Source of the DNA: Ruminobacter sp964520475
GTDB lineage: Bacteria > Pseudomonadota > Gammaproteobacteria > Enterobacterales > Succinivibrionaceae
Assembly (NCBI GenBank): GCA_964520475.1
Contig: CAZFNS010000002.1
Span: 62,001 to 126,000 of the forward strand
DNA length: 64,000 bases
Direction of reading: 5' to 3'
Part shown: one piece after another, positions 23,220 through 31,569 of the stretch
Layout of the letters: every line of letters starts with the position of its first letter
How positions within the stretch are numbered: the first letter of the stretch is position 1
Notes under the pieces: model-generated
Seen by the model: only the letters and a program-made list of their open reading frames with translations
Told to the model about the DNA's origin: nothing
Database searches by the model: none
Program-made: the position numbers and the translations under genes

Positions 23220-25631
23220 TTATTTCGGCTTCGCTCCCGTTTTGCCGCCCTTGGCCTCACCGGGCCCGTCGCGGCTTCCCGGCGCCGTCCCCGCCCGGGC
23301 GCCCGTCCCGAGCTTGTTCTTGATGAGCGAGTCGATGAGCGGGGCGTTGCTCACGGTGTTCTCGGAGGAAACGGCGCCGACCAGGGTGTCCTCCCGGCCG
23401 GCCGCGGATTCTTCCGGGGCGGGGCCGAGCTTGTAGTTCCCCTCCCGGATGTTCCGGTCGTACTCCTCGATCACGCCCTCGAGCTCTTCGAGCAGGGCCT
23501 TGAGGGTCTTGGTGGTCACGGGCTTCATGGCGATGCTGATCATGCCCACCTTGCGGCACTCGATGCGCTCCTGGTCGGAGTTGTTGGCGGTGAGGGCGAT
23601 GATCGGCAGCGGCGCGACGGTGCCGAGGATCCGCCGGGTCGCCTCGATGCCGTCCATGACCGGCATGCGGATGTCCATGAACACGAGATCGGGCAGCGCC
23701 TTGCGGGTCTCCTCGATCGCCTCGGCGCCGTTGTTCGCCAGGCGGACGGTGTGCCCGAGCTTCTCGAGCATGGCCTTGATCACGAACTGGTTGAGCTGCG
23801 AGTCCTCCACCAGCAGGATGCTGTACTTGCGGTCCCGGTGCTCGGTTTTACCGCTCTTGACCGAATTGGCGCCGATGAGCGGCAGCGACGGGACTTTGCA
23901 GGGGATCTCGAACCAGAAGGTCGACCCCTTGCCCTTCTCGCTGCGGATGCCGATCTTGCCGCCCATGTGCTCCACGAGCTGCTTGCAGATCGACAGCCCC
24001 AGCCCCGTGCCCCCGTACTTGCCGGAGATGGTGCTGTCCTCCTGCACGAAGGGCTGGAACAGGTTGCCGAGGTTCTCCGGCTCGATGCCGGGGCCGGTGT
24101 CCGCGATGGAGAATTTGAGGCGGTTGCCGAAGCGCTCCGCGGTCACGGTCACCCCGCCCTCCGAGGTGAACTTGAGGGCGTTGTTGATCAGGTTGAACAG
24201 GATCTGGGACAGGCGGTGCTTGTCCCCGTAGATGAGGGTCGGGAAGTTGTCGGCGATGTTGAGCCTGAGCCAGATGTTCTTCTCCTTGGCCCGGTCGGTC
24301 ATCTGGATGACGGTCGAGTTCAGGGTGAACCTGATGTCGAAGCTCAGGTTCTCGAGGGTCATGGCCTTGGAGGTGATGCGCGACAGATCCAGCACGTTGT
24401 GCAGCAGGGACTGCAGCAGCGAGGCGCTCTGGTGGACGTGCTTGATGTAGGAGGACTGCAGGCCGGTGAGCTCCGTCTGCTCGAGCAGGTCGATCATCCC
24501 GAGGATGGCCTGGAGCGGCGTCTTGATCTCGTGGGACAGGACCGCCAGGTACTCGTTCTTGGAGCGGTCCGCCTGCTCGGCCGCCACGCGGGCGCTCTCG
24601 AAGGCCGCGCGCTCCATCTGGGAGCGGGTGATGTTCTTCACGATGCCGTGGTAGCCCAGGTAGCCGCCGTCTTTGCCGTAGTACGGCTCGCCGTTTATCT
24701 TGATCCAGATCTTCCCGCTCGCGAGCAGGATCGGGAATTTCACGTTCTTGATGACGCCGCGCTCGGCGATGGTTTTTTCGAGCTCGTCGAGGATGTGGGG
24801 ATTGCGGGCGAGCTCCTCCGGGTCGACGATGCCCCGCACGTTCTTGCCGATCACGGTGTTGTAGATTTCCGTGTTCTCGCTGGTGTCGGTGATCTCCACC
24901 CCGTAGCTGAAGACGGTCGAGGTCACCTTGATGAAGACCCCGTCCCGGTCGGTCTGCCAGAGCATCTCGTGGTGCAGGGTGCGCAGGGAGTCGAGGGTGC
25001 GCCGGTACGCCGACAGATCCGAGGCGTGCCGCGCGACCAGGCGGTCGAGCTGGGTGCGGTACTCGACGCAGGCGATCGACTGCTCGATGAAGGGCAGGTA
25101 CTCCTTCACGTCCTCGCGGCTGCGCATGTCGAGGCTCAGCGGGCTGTGGTGCGTCATGATGAAAAACAGCTCCAGCCCCTCGATGGCGATGGGGATGACC
25201 ATGGCCGAGCGGACCGCCCGGGCAAATTCCCCGTCCGAGCTTTCGAAGCCCCGGGCCGCGCCCGGGTTGGACAGGACCAGCACGTCGTCCGACCGATACG
25301 CCACGCCGAGCACCCCGTCCATCGTCCAGCGGTGCTTCTCGAGGACCGGGCTGGAGGCGTAGATCACCTCGAGGGCCCCGGGCGGGTCGCTCTCGGGATT
25401 GTGGCAGAGCACCGCGATGTCGTCGAACTGCACGATCCGGCGGAGGGCCATGATGAGCACGGAGTACTGCTGCTCGCCGCCCTCGGCGGCGAACAGCTCG
25501 TTGAAGGTGGCCAGGATGTTCTTGCGGCTGTCCTTGAGCCGGAACTCGCGGTCCCGGGCCATCTCGAGCTCGAGACGGGCCTGCCTGAGCTGCTTCTCCA
25601 GCCGCTGCACGCGCTGTTCTGTCGAATCCAT
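23220..25631 (-). CDS. Hybrid sensor histidine kinase (GAF-like, PAS, HisKA, HATPase, receiver), VpsS/NahK-like
   Basis: An 803-residue cytoplasmic hybrid kinase with no transmembrane segment. An N-terminal coiled coil (1-35) is followed by a GAF-like region (40-205), a PAS domain (about 215-340), HisKA with phosphoacceptor His367 in L-S-H-E-I-K-T-P, and HATPase_c with N-x-x-x-N near 480, D-T-G-P-G-I near 511 and G-T-G-L-G-L near 541. A receiver domain carries Asp653 in F-M-D-I-R-M-P. The last 60 residues are a low-complexity tail. A soluble hybrid kinase encoded just after a FIST protein is the arrangement of NosP with NahK in Pseudomonas and VpsV-VpsS in Vibrio cholerae. It starts 4 bases after the FIST gene, so they are coupled. 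It probably sends phosphate via its receiver to the Hpt protein at 26983-27333. Confidence 0.9.
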   Translation of the reverse strand: MDSTEQRVQRLEKQLRQARLELEMARDREFRLKDSRKNILATFNELFAAEGGEQQYSVLIMALRRIVQFDDIAVLCHNPESDPPGALEVIYASSPVLEKHRWTMDGVLGVAYRSDDVLVLSNPGAARGFESSDGEFARAVRSAMVIPIAIEGLELFFIMTHHSPLSLDMRSREDVKEYLPFIEQSIACVEYRTQLDRLVARHASDLSAYRRTLDSLRTLHHEMLWQTDRDGVFIKVTSTVFSYGVEITDTSENTEIYNTVIGKNVRGIVDPEELARNPHILDELEKTIAERGVIKNVKFPILLASGKIWIKINGEPYYGKDGGYLGYHGIVKNITRSQMERAAFESARVAAEQADRSKNEYLAVLSHEIKTPLQAILGMIDLLEQTELTGLQSSYIKHVHQSASLLQSLLHNVLDLSRITSKAMTLENLSFDIRFTLNSTVIQMTDRAKEKNIWLRLNIADNFPTLIYGDKHRLSQILFNLINNALKFTSEGGVTVTAERFGNRLKFSIADTGPGIEPENLGNLFQPFVQEDSTISGKYGGTGLGLSICKQLVEHMGGKIGIRSEKGKGSTFWFEIPCKVPSLPLIGANSVKSGKTEHRDRKYSILLVEDSQLNQFVIKAMLEKLGHTVRLANNGAEAIEETRKALPDLVFMDIRMPVMDGIEATRRILGTVAPLPIIALTANNSDQERIECRKVGMISIAMKPVTTKTLKALLEELEGVIEEYDRNIREGNYKLGPAPEESAAGREDTLVGAVSSENTVSNAPLIDSLIKNKLGTGARAGTAPGSRDGPGEAKGGKTGAKPK

Positions 25632-25635
25632 ATCG

Positions 25636-26922
25636 CTATAACCTTACCCGTTCGAGAAATGTGACCGTGATTACCGTGCAGTTGGCCAGCCGCAGATCCA
25701 GCTGCGTGGTGCCCACGTTCTCCCCCGCGGCGGAGAAGACCATGAAATCCCGGTCGGCGCCGTGGTAGCCGCGCACGCGGTCGACGACGGAATTGAAGTT
25801 GAGGGACTTGTCCCCCTTGCAGAACGACTCGCACATGATGTGCAGCGTGCCGACGGGCCGGTTCTCCATGGGGTAGTACGACACGAAGCAGTTGGACATG
25901 TCCGCGTCGGAGGCTTTCATGAGGTAGATCCGGTCTCCCGGCGGGAAGCTGCTGTTGAGGGCCAGCCCCCGGGACTCCGTGATCCGGTTGACCACGGACA
26001 CGTTGTAGAAGTCCCCGTACTCGACGACGTAGGAGTCGTAGGCCACGAACCAGTCGCGGCACACCCCCGCGAGGATCCGCTGCATCTCGTCCGGCTCCAT
26101 GGCGGAGACGTCCGTGCCGAGCGCCGCGAAGAACATGTCGGCGGCCGGCTTGTGATCGATCTCGAGGACGACCCCGCCCTCGGCCCGGGTGATGACGCCG
26201 AGCTCGCTCTGGAGCCGCGCCTCGCTCAGGTAGTCCACCTGGATGTCGCAGCTCGTGTAGGCGGCGACCAGCAGGTAGGCGTCCCGCGCGGACACGAACT
26301 CCCGGTCGGTGAAGAAGCCGGCCGGCCCGGCGCTCGTGTCGACGATGCCGCCGGCCACGGAGAGCGAGGTGCCCATGATGCTGTTGAGCTCGGCGTAGAA
26401 CTCCCCGGTGGTCCCCTGCGTGTTGAAGGCCAGGACGACGTTGGGCATGACGCCGCGCCGGTCCGCCCGGGCGCCGGCGTCCGCCATGGCCTCGTCGAGC
26501 CGCAGCGGCAGGCCGGGGTCGCAGGCGCGGCACGCGCACCCGAAGGCGCCCGCCGGGTCGTAAAACGCCTGGACGAACACCGTGACTTTTTCTTTGCGGA
26601 CCTCGGAGAATTTTTTGACGGAGAAGCGCGATTTCGCGCCGGCGGACGAGGACTGCGCGGTGGCGCTCCCCGCGGGGTTGTGGTCGAACCCCACGGTGCT
26701 CGAGGCGGTGAAGCTGCCGTACCCGGCCCGGAGGCCCGCCACGGCGGTGTCCGGCCAGATCCCGCAGATGAGCTTGCGGAGCTTGGCGGCCTCGGCGTTC
26801 GGGGAATAGAAAACCAGCAGGAAACCGGGCTTTTCCGGGGAAAAGATCCGCAGCTTCTCCGCTATCTCGGAGACGGCCGCTTCCTCGCCGTCAGTCTTCG
26901 CGTCTACTACTTTTATCTTCAT
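25636..26922 (-). CDS. FIST-domain protein (NosP-like sensor)
   Basis: About 428 residues with FIST_N (roughly 1-235) and FIST_C (240-428) domains. The conserved FIST features are G-C-S/T-like loop positions in the first half, V-L-E-I-D-H-K-P-A near residue 250 and the C-terminal C-F-V-S-Y-Y-P-M-E-N-R block. FIST proteins sense small ligands; those encoded beside hybrid kinases (NosP) bind haem and nitric oxide and control the kinase. Which residue would bind haem is not certain here; several histidines are available. An unusual cysteine cluster C-A-C-R-A-C is near 130. The start could be ATG 26922 or GTG 26931; neither has a strong Shine-Dalgarno. It lies 60 bases after the Hpt gene and 4 before the kinase. 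Confidence 0.85.
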   Translation of the reverse strand: MKIKVVDAKTDGEEAAVSEIAEKLRIFSPEKPGFLLVFYSPNAEAAKLRKLICGIWPDTAVAGLRAGYGSFTASSTVGFDHNPAGSATAQSSSAGAKSRFSVKKFSEVRKEKVTVFVQAFYDPAGAFGCACRACDPGLPLRLDEAMADAGARADRRGVMPNVVLAFNTQGTTGEFYAELNSIMGTSLSVAGGIVDTSAGPAGFFTDREFVSARDAYLLVAAYTSCDIQVDYLSEARLQSELGVITRAEGGVVLEIDHKPAADMFFAALGTDVSAMEPDEMQRILAGVCRDWFVAYDSYVVEYGDFYNVSVVNRITESRGLALNSSFPPGDRIYLMKASDADMSNCFVSYYPMENRPVGTLHIMCESFCKGDKSLNFNSVVDRVRGYHGADRDFMVFSAAGENVGTTQLDLRLANCTVITVTFLERVRL

Positions 26923-26982
26923 AATCTTCACCGCCGGCCCGCCCGCCGGGAACCCGGCCGGGGCGCCCCGGGGCCCGGGCGG

Positions 26983-27333
26983 CTACCCCGCCATGATCCT
27001 CTTCATTTCCTCGCCGGTCTGCCGGATCACCCCGACCAGCCTGCGCAGATCGGGCTTCATGGCGGCCAGATCCTCGCGGTTCTTGAACCTCCGGTCGAGA
27101 TCGTAGGCCATCTCCTTCATCCGGACGGCCCCGTACGTGCCGCCGACCCCCTTAAGGGTGTGAACCTCGCGCGAAAGGGCCGCGTAATCGCCGCGCTCCA
27201 TGGCGTCGTCGATCTTCGCCGCGGTGTTCTCCGCGTCGGTGAGGAAAACCCCGATGAGCGACGCCACGACCTCCGGCCCGAGATCGCCGAGGAAAAACAT
27301 CAGCTCGTCCTTGTCTACCAGCGTTTCAGTCAC
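26983..27333 (-). CDS. Histidine phosphotransfer (Hpt) protein, LuxU-like
   Basis: A 116-residue single-domain Hpt protein. The phosphoacceptor is His58 in R-E-V-H-T-L-K-G-V-G-G-T-Y-G, the same position and protein length as Vibrio LuxU. The rest is helical, with conserved Lys61 and Gly after the His. It begins with GTG preceded by GGGGAGA. It is first in the Hpt-FIST-kinase operon and divergent from a LuxO-type regulator, so it is the expected carrier between kinase receiver and regulator. Confidence 0.9.
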   Translation of the reverse strand: MTETLVDKDELMFFLGDLGPEVVASLIGVFLTDAENTAAKIDDAMERGDYAALSREVHTLKGVGGTYGAVRMKEMAYDLDRRFKNREDLAAMKPDLRRLVGVIRQTGEEMKRIMAG

Positions 27334-27370
27334 TTCAGTCTCCCCGTGTTACCGCGATCCGCATGGTGTG

Positions 27371-27376
27371 ATTATA
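27371..27376 (-). promoter_or_regulatory. -10 box of the Hpt-FIST-kinase operon
   Basis: A perfect TATAAT on the minus strand, 38 bases before the GTG start. No good -35 is seen at 17 bp, which may mean an activator is needed. Confidence 0.6.
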
Positions 27377-27464
27377 CCCCAAACGGGGCGGGGTAAAACC
27401 GCCGCGCTCTCGCAATTTTTAAAGCGCGCCCCGGGCCGCGCGGGAAAAAAAATCCCCCCGCGTC

Positions 27465-27493
27465 TTGCCCAAACGCCCAAAATCGGCCACAAT
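27465..27493 (+). promoter_or_regulatory. Candidate promoter of the LuxO-type gene
   Basis: TTGCCC (27465-27470) and CACAAT (27488-27493) at 17 bp, about 60 bases before the ATG at 27557. No sigma54 (GG-N10-GC) promoter was recognised in this gap. Confidence 0.5.
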
Positions 27494-27556
27494 ATCCCGG
27501 GCGGGGCGGCGCGCCGGCCGCGGTTGCCCGGGCGCGCGGAGGGCGGTTCTTAAGGT

Positions 27557-29149
27557 ATGGCGGAATTTACTGACACTGAGCGGAAGCGGACGAAATCCGG
27601 GATCCTGGTCGTGGAGGACTCCCCTTCCCTGAACCTGTTCTACACCGAGGTCGTCAAAAGGCTCGGCGCCGAGGTCAGATCGGCCGGCACCGGCCGGGAG
27701 GCCATCGCCCTACTCGACACCTTCGCGCCCGACATCATCCTCCTCGACCTCAACCTCCCCGACATCCCCGGCATGGAGATCCTGGCCATGCTGAAGAATT
27801 TCCCGCGCATCACCACCATCGTCATCACCGCCGACGAGATGCCCACCCTCCCCGCCGAGGCGATGAGCCTCGGCGCGTACGACTTCCTGGTGAAGCCCGT
27901 GGACAGCCACCGCCTGCGCACCACCGTGGCCAACACCGTCGAGAAGCTCGAGCTCAACGCCAAAGTCAGCGGGGACCGGGACCGGACCGTCCGCTTCGGC
28001 AATTTCATCGGCGCGTCCCCGGTCATGCGCGACATCTACGACCGCCTCCGGCGCATCCGTAACTCCCGGGTCTCGGTGTTCATCACCGGGGAAAGCGGCA
28101 CGGGCAAGGAGGTCACGGCCGCCGCCCTGTACGAGCTGAACACCGAGCGCAAGGGCAAGTTCGTGGCCATCAACTGCGCCGCCATTCCCGGCGACATCAT
28201 GGAGAGCATCATCTTCGGCCACGTCAAGGGCGCGTTCACCGGCGCCGTGGCGGACCGGATCGGCGCCGTGGCCGAGGCCGACGGCGGCGTGCTCTTCCTC
28301 GACGAGATCTGCGAGATGAACCTCGACCTGCAGGCCAAGCTGCTGCGCTTCCTCCAGAGCGGCACCTACCGGATGCTCGGCTCGCAGAAGATCCTGTCGG
28401 TCGACGTGCGGATCATCTGCGCCACCAACCGGGATCCCTACACGGAAGTGAAGAACGGGCGCTTCAGGGAGGATCTGTTCTACCGCCTGTTCGTCATCCC
28501 GATCCACCTGCCGCCCCTGCGGGAGCGCGACAACGACGTCCTCTACATCGCCATGCACTTCCTGCGCCGCTTCGCGGAGATGGAGCGCAAGGAGTTCCTG
28601 TACTTCTCGCGCGAGGCCACCCGGATCATGCTGACGTACCCGTGGCCCGGCAACGTCCGCGAGCTGCAGAACGTGATCCACAGCGCCGTGGCCCTTTACG
28701 ACGGGCAGGTCCTCACCCGGGAGATGCTCCCGGACAACATCGTGCGGGCGGTCGACGACATCGGGGAGCACCCGGAGCATTACCGGAACTATCTGGGCGT
28801 GAACACGGGATTCTCCGGGGGGCTCCCGGCCGGGGCGGCCGGGGCGGATCCGCTGCCCGCCGCCCCCGCGGCCGGGACGGACCGGCTTTCCCCCGCCCCC
28901 GCGGCCGCGCCGGCCCCCGGGGCGATCCCCCTGCCCCGCTCCTCCGCCGAGATCGCCTCCTTCGACGAGGTCCGCAAGCGCTACGTCGTCTCGGCGGTGA
29001 ACGCCTGCGACGGCTCCGTGCCCGAGGCCGCCCGCCGGCTCGGCCTCAGCAAGTCGACCATGTACCGGCTGCTCGAGAAATGGCACGCCGAGGGCCTCCT
29101 CAAAAGACGCAGCCTGTTCCTGGACGGCTCCGGGGAGCCCGGGAAATAG
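27557..29149 (+). CDS. LuxO-type sigma54-dependent response regulator
   Basis: A 530-residue NtrC-family activator. A receiver domain (14-130) carries phosphoacceptor Asp64 in I-L-L-D-L-N-L-P. The AAA+ domain has Walker A G-E-S-G-T-G-K-E at 178-185, the sigma54-contacting G-A-F-T-G-A loop at 225-230 and Walker B V-L-F-L-D-E. A low-complexity Ala/Pro linker (about 415-460) leads to a Fis-type HTH at the end. The stretch C-E-M-N-L-D-L-Q-A-K-L-L-R-F and later A-T-N-R-D-P-Y-T-E-V are strikingly close to Vibrio LuxO. LuxO receives phosphate from LuxU and activates sigma54-dependent small-RNA genes. Divergent to the Hpt-FIST-kinase operon. Target genes are not visible here. Confidence 0.9.
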   Translation: MAEFTDTERKRTKSGILVVEDSPSLNLFYTEVVKRLGAEVRSAGTGREAIALLDTFAPDIILLDLNLPDIPGMEILAMLKNFPRITTIVITADEMPTLPAEAMSLGAYDFLVKPVDSHRLRTTVANTVEKLELNAKVSGDRDRTVRFGNFIGASPVMRDIYDRLRRIRNSRVSVFITGESGTGKEVTAAALYELNTERKGKFVAINCAAIPGDIMESIIFGHVKGAFTGAVADRIGAVAEADGGVLFLDEICEMNLDLQAKLLRFLQSGTYRMLGSQKILSVDVRIICATNRDPYTEVKNGRFREDLFYRLFVIPIHLPPLRERDNDVLYIAMHFLRRFAEMERKEFLYFSREATRIMLTYPWPGNVRELQNVIHSAVALYDGQVLTREMLPDNIVRAVDDIGEHPEHYRNYLGVNTGFSGGLPAGAAGADPLPAAPAAGTDRLSPAPAAAPAPGAIPLPRSSAEIASFDEVRKRYVVSAVNACDGSVPEAARRLGLSKSTMYRLLEKWHAEGLLKRRSLFLDGSGEPGK

Positions 29150-29151
29150 AA

Positions 29152-29190
29152 AGCGGGCCCCGCCTTCCGGCCGGGGCCCGCTTCTTCTTC
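29152..29190 (+). terminator. Terminator after the LuxO-type gene
   Basis: AGCGGGCCCCG and CGGGGCCCGCT (29152-29162 and 29172-29182) followed by a T-rich TTCTTCTT. An exact 14-bp tandem duplication (29184-29211) follows. Confidence 0.8.
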
Positions 29191-29223
29191 GGGACGCCTT
29201 CTTCGGGACGCCGCGGCCCCGCG

Positions 29224-30063
29224 TCAGAACACCACGGTCTTGTTGCCGTGGATGAAGACCTTGCCGTCGACCACCCGGCTGAGCGCCCGCACCAGCACCT
29301 GCCTCTCCACGTCGCGCCCCGCCTTCGCCATGCTTTCCGCGCTGTAATTGTGGTTCACCTTGATCACGTCCTGGGCGATGATCGGCCCCTCGTCGAGGTC
29401 GTCGGTCACGAAGTGGGCCGTGGCCCCGATGATCTTCACGCCGCGGTTGAAGGCCTGCAGGTAGGGACGGGCGCCCACGAACGCGGGCAGGAACGAGTGG
29501 TGGATGTTGATTATCGAGCCCGGCGGGAACGCGCTCACGAACGCGGGCGAGAGGATGCGCATGTATTTGGCGAGGACGATGTAGTCGAAGGAGAACCCGG
29601 CCGCGGCCTCGAGCACGCGGGCCTCGTGCTCCTCGCGCGCGAGCCCTTCGTGGCTCACGGCGACGAAGGGCACGCCGAACCGGGAGGAGAGGTCCCGGAG
29701 GTAGTCGTAGTTGCCGATCACCCCGGCGATCTCGGCGTTGAGCGCCCCCGCGTAGCTCTTGATCAGCAGATCGCCGAGCACGTGCGGCTCCCGGGTCACC
29801 AGCACGAGGATCTTCTTCCTGGTCGGGGACAGCAGGCTGCAGGAGCCGCCCGCGGGAATGGCGCCGCGCACTTCTTCCACAAAAGCCTCGGCTTCGGCGA
29901 AGTCGCCCTCGAGCTCGGTCCTCATGAAGAAGCGGCTGTCGTCGAAAGAGGTGAACTGGTCGTTTTTGATGATGTTGTAGCGGTGCCTGAAACAGGCGCC
30001 GGTGATGCTCGCGATGAGCCCCTTGGCGTCCGGGCACTCCGTACGGAGGATGCGCTGCTCCAT
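29224..30063 (-). CDS. purU: Formyltetrahydrofolate deformylase
   Basis: A 279-residue hydrolase releasing formate from 10-formyl-THF, which balances the one-carbon pool and supplies formate to PurT. An N-terminal ACT domain (1-80) precedes the formyltransferase domain, with the catalytic set in N-I-H-H-S-F-L-P-A-F-V-G near residue 185 and D-L-D-E-G-P-I-I-A-Q-D near 225. Length and domain order match E. coli PurU. It has its own near-consensus promoter and converges with the LuxO-type gene. Confidence 0.96.
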   Translation of the reverse strand: MEQRILRTECPDAKGLIASITGACFRHRYNIIKNDQFTSFDDSRFFMRTELEGDFAEAEAFVEEVRGAIPAGGSCSLLSPTRKKILVLVTREPHVLGDLLIKSYAGALNAEIAGVIGNYDYLRDLSSRFGVPFVAVSHEGLAREEHEARVLEAAAGFSFDYIVLAKYMRILSPAFVSAFPPGSIINIHHSFLPAFVGARPYLQAFNRGVKIIGATAHFVTDDLDEGPIIAQDVIKVNHNYSAESMAKAGRDVERQVLVRALSRVVDGKVFIHGNKTVVF

Positions 30064-30144
30064 GGCCGGAAAATTCTCCTGTCCTCGCCCGCCGCCGGCG
30101 GGATCCCAACCCCGGGGCGCCCCGCCCCGGAAAAAAACACGCGG

Positions 30145-30173
30145 ATTATACTATCGCGGGCCGCCGCCGTCAA
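30145..30173 (-). promoter_or_regulatory. purU promoter
   Basis: TTGACG (30168-30173) and a perfect TATAAT (30145-30150) with 17-bp spacing, giving a leader of about 75 bases. Confidence 0.9.
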
Positions 30174-30197
30174 ACCGCGGGCGGCGCGGCCGGCCCC

Positions 30198-31472
30198 TCA
30201 CCGCTCCAGCAGGACGGCGCGCAGGGCCGCGTAGTCGGGGTCCGCCTCGCGCGAGAGCACCGGCAGATCCGCCCGCGAGGCGAGCGCCTCCGGGAGCGGG
30301 ATGTCGGTGCCGAGGATCGCGTCGACGCTTTCCTTGAACTTCGCGGGCGCCGCCGTGCAGAGGAAGACGCCCGTGTCGCCCGGCTCCAGCGTGTCCTGAA
30401 GCACCTTCCAGGCCACGGCGCCGTGCGGCTCGGTGACGTAGCCCGCGGCGTAGGTCTTCCGCATCGCCTCCCGGGTCTCGTCGTCGGAAAGCCGGCCGCT
30501 CGCGAGATCCGCGAGGCTCCAGCCCTTCACCCGGCAGATCTCCTCGACGCGCGGCCAGTTGTTGGGCCGGGACACGTCCATGGCGTTCGAGAGGGTGGCG
30601 ACGGTCGGGCGCGGCTCCCACCGGCCCGTGGCGAGGTAGCGCGGCACGGTGTCGTTCGCGTTGGTCGACACCGCGAATTTCTTCACCTTGAGGCCCAGGG
30701 CCTTGGCGATGAGGCCGGCGGTGAGGTTGCCGAAGTTGCCGCTCGGCACGGCGATCACCAGGCTGTCCCGCCGGGAGGCCGGCAGCCGCGCGGCCGCCTC
30801 GAAGTAGTAGCACACCTGCGCGAGCAGGCGGCTGATGTTGATCGAATTGGCGCTGTTGAGGCCGACGGCGGTCCTGACCTCCTCGTCGTCGAAGGCCCGC
30901 TTGACCAGGGCCTGGCAGTCGTCGAAGGCCGCGCGCACGGCCACCGTGCGGATGTTGCCGCCGAGGGTGCAGAAGAGCTTCTCCTGCAGGTTGCTGATCT
31001 TGCCCTTCGGGTACAGGACCACGACCTCGATCCCGGGAAGGTTGTAGAAGGCGTGCGCCACGGCGGCGCCGGTGTCGCCGCTCGTCGCGGTGAGGATCGT
31101 GATCCGGCTCCCCGCGGCCACGGCGCCGAGGCACCGGGCCATGAACCGCGCCCCGAAGTCCTTGAAGGCGAGGGTCGGGCCGTGGAAGAGCTCGAGGGCG
31201 TAAGTCCGCTCGTCCGTCCGCACGAGCGGGGGCGCGCCGAACGAGAACGCGCTCTTCACCAGCCCGGCGAGGTCTTCGATCTCGTCGCCGATGAGATGGC
31301 GCAGGATCGCCGCGGAGCGCTCCTCGAAGGGCATTTCGTAAAGAGCCTCGGGATCGGGCAGGGGCGCGAGCGCGGCGGGGAAGAACAGGCCCTGATCCCG
31401 GCCCATGCCCCGGCGCACGGCCTGCGCGAAGGTAACCCTCTCGTCGTTGTGTCTGATATTGTAAAGCTGCAT
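30198..31472 (-). CDS. thrC: Threonine synthase
   Basis: A 424-residue PLP enzyme converting O-phosphohomoserine to threonine. The N-terminus M-Q-L-Y-N-I-R-H-N-D-E is typical, the PLP Lys lies in L-A-F-K-D-F-G-A-R-F near residue 108 and the phosphate-binding loop is P-S-G-N-F-G-N. It is last in thrABC, 97 bases after thrB; no strong terminator or promoter is seen in that gap. Confidence 0.97.
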   Translation of the reverse strand: MQLYNIRHNDERVTFAQAVRRGMGRDQGLFFPAALAPLPDPEALYEMPFEERSAAILRHLIGDEIEDLAGLVKSAFSFGAPPLVRTDERTYALELFHGPTLAFKDFGARFMARCLGAVAAGSRITILTATSGDTGAAVAHAFYNLPGIEVVVLYPKGKISNLQEKLFCTLGGNIRTVAVRAAFDDCQALVKRAFDDEEVRTAVGLNSANSINISRLLAQVCYYFEAAARLPASRRDSLVIAVPSGNFGNLTAGLIAKALGLKVKKFAVSTNANDTVPRYLATGRWEPRPTVATLSNAMDVSRPNNWPRVEEICRVKGWSLADLASGRLSDDETREAMRKTYAAGYVTEPHGAVAWKVLQDTLEPGDTGVFLCTAAPAKFKESVDAILGTDIPLPEALASRADLPVLSREADPDYAALRAVLLER

Positions 31473-31569
31473 AAAAACACCGTCCTGTCAGGATCCGGCC
31501 CGTCCGGGCCTGATCCGCGAATCTTTGCCGGGGAAGCGCCGGGGCGGGCCCCGCGCCCCCGCGGGGTCT

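Noticed and set aside
27334..27556. Search for a qrr-like small RNA with a sigma54 promoter beside the LuxO-type gene, as in Vibrio.
   Set aside because: No GG-N10-GC element and no terminator-ended RNA-like segment is visible in the 223-bp gap. Targets, if any, lie elsewhere.
29184..29211. Exact 14-bp tandem duplication after the LuxO-type terminator.
   Set aside because: Two copies only, in a non-coding gap between converging genes; most likely replication slippage with no sign of function.
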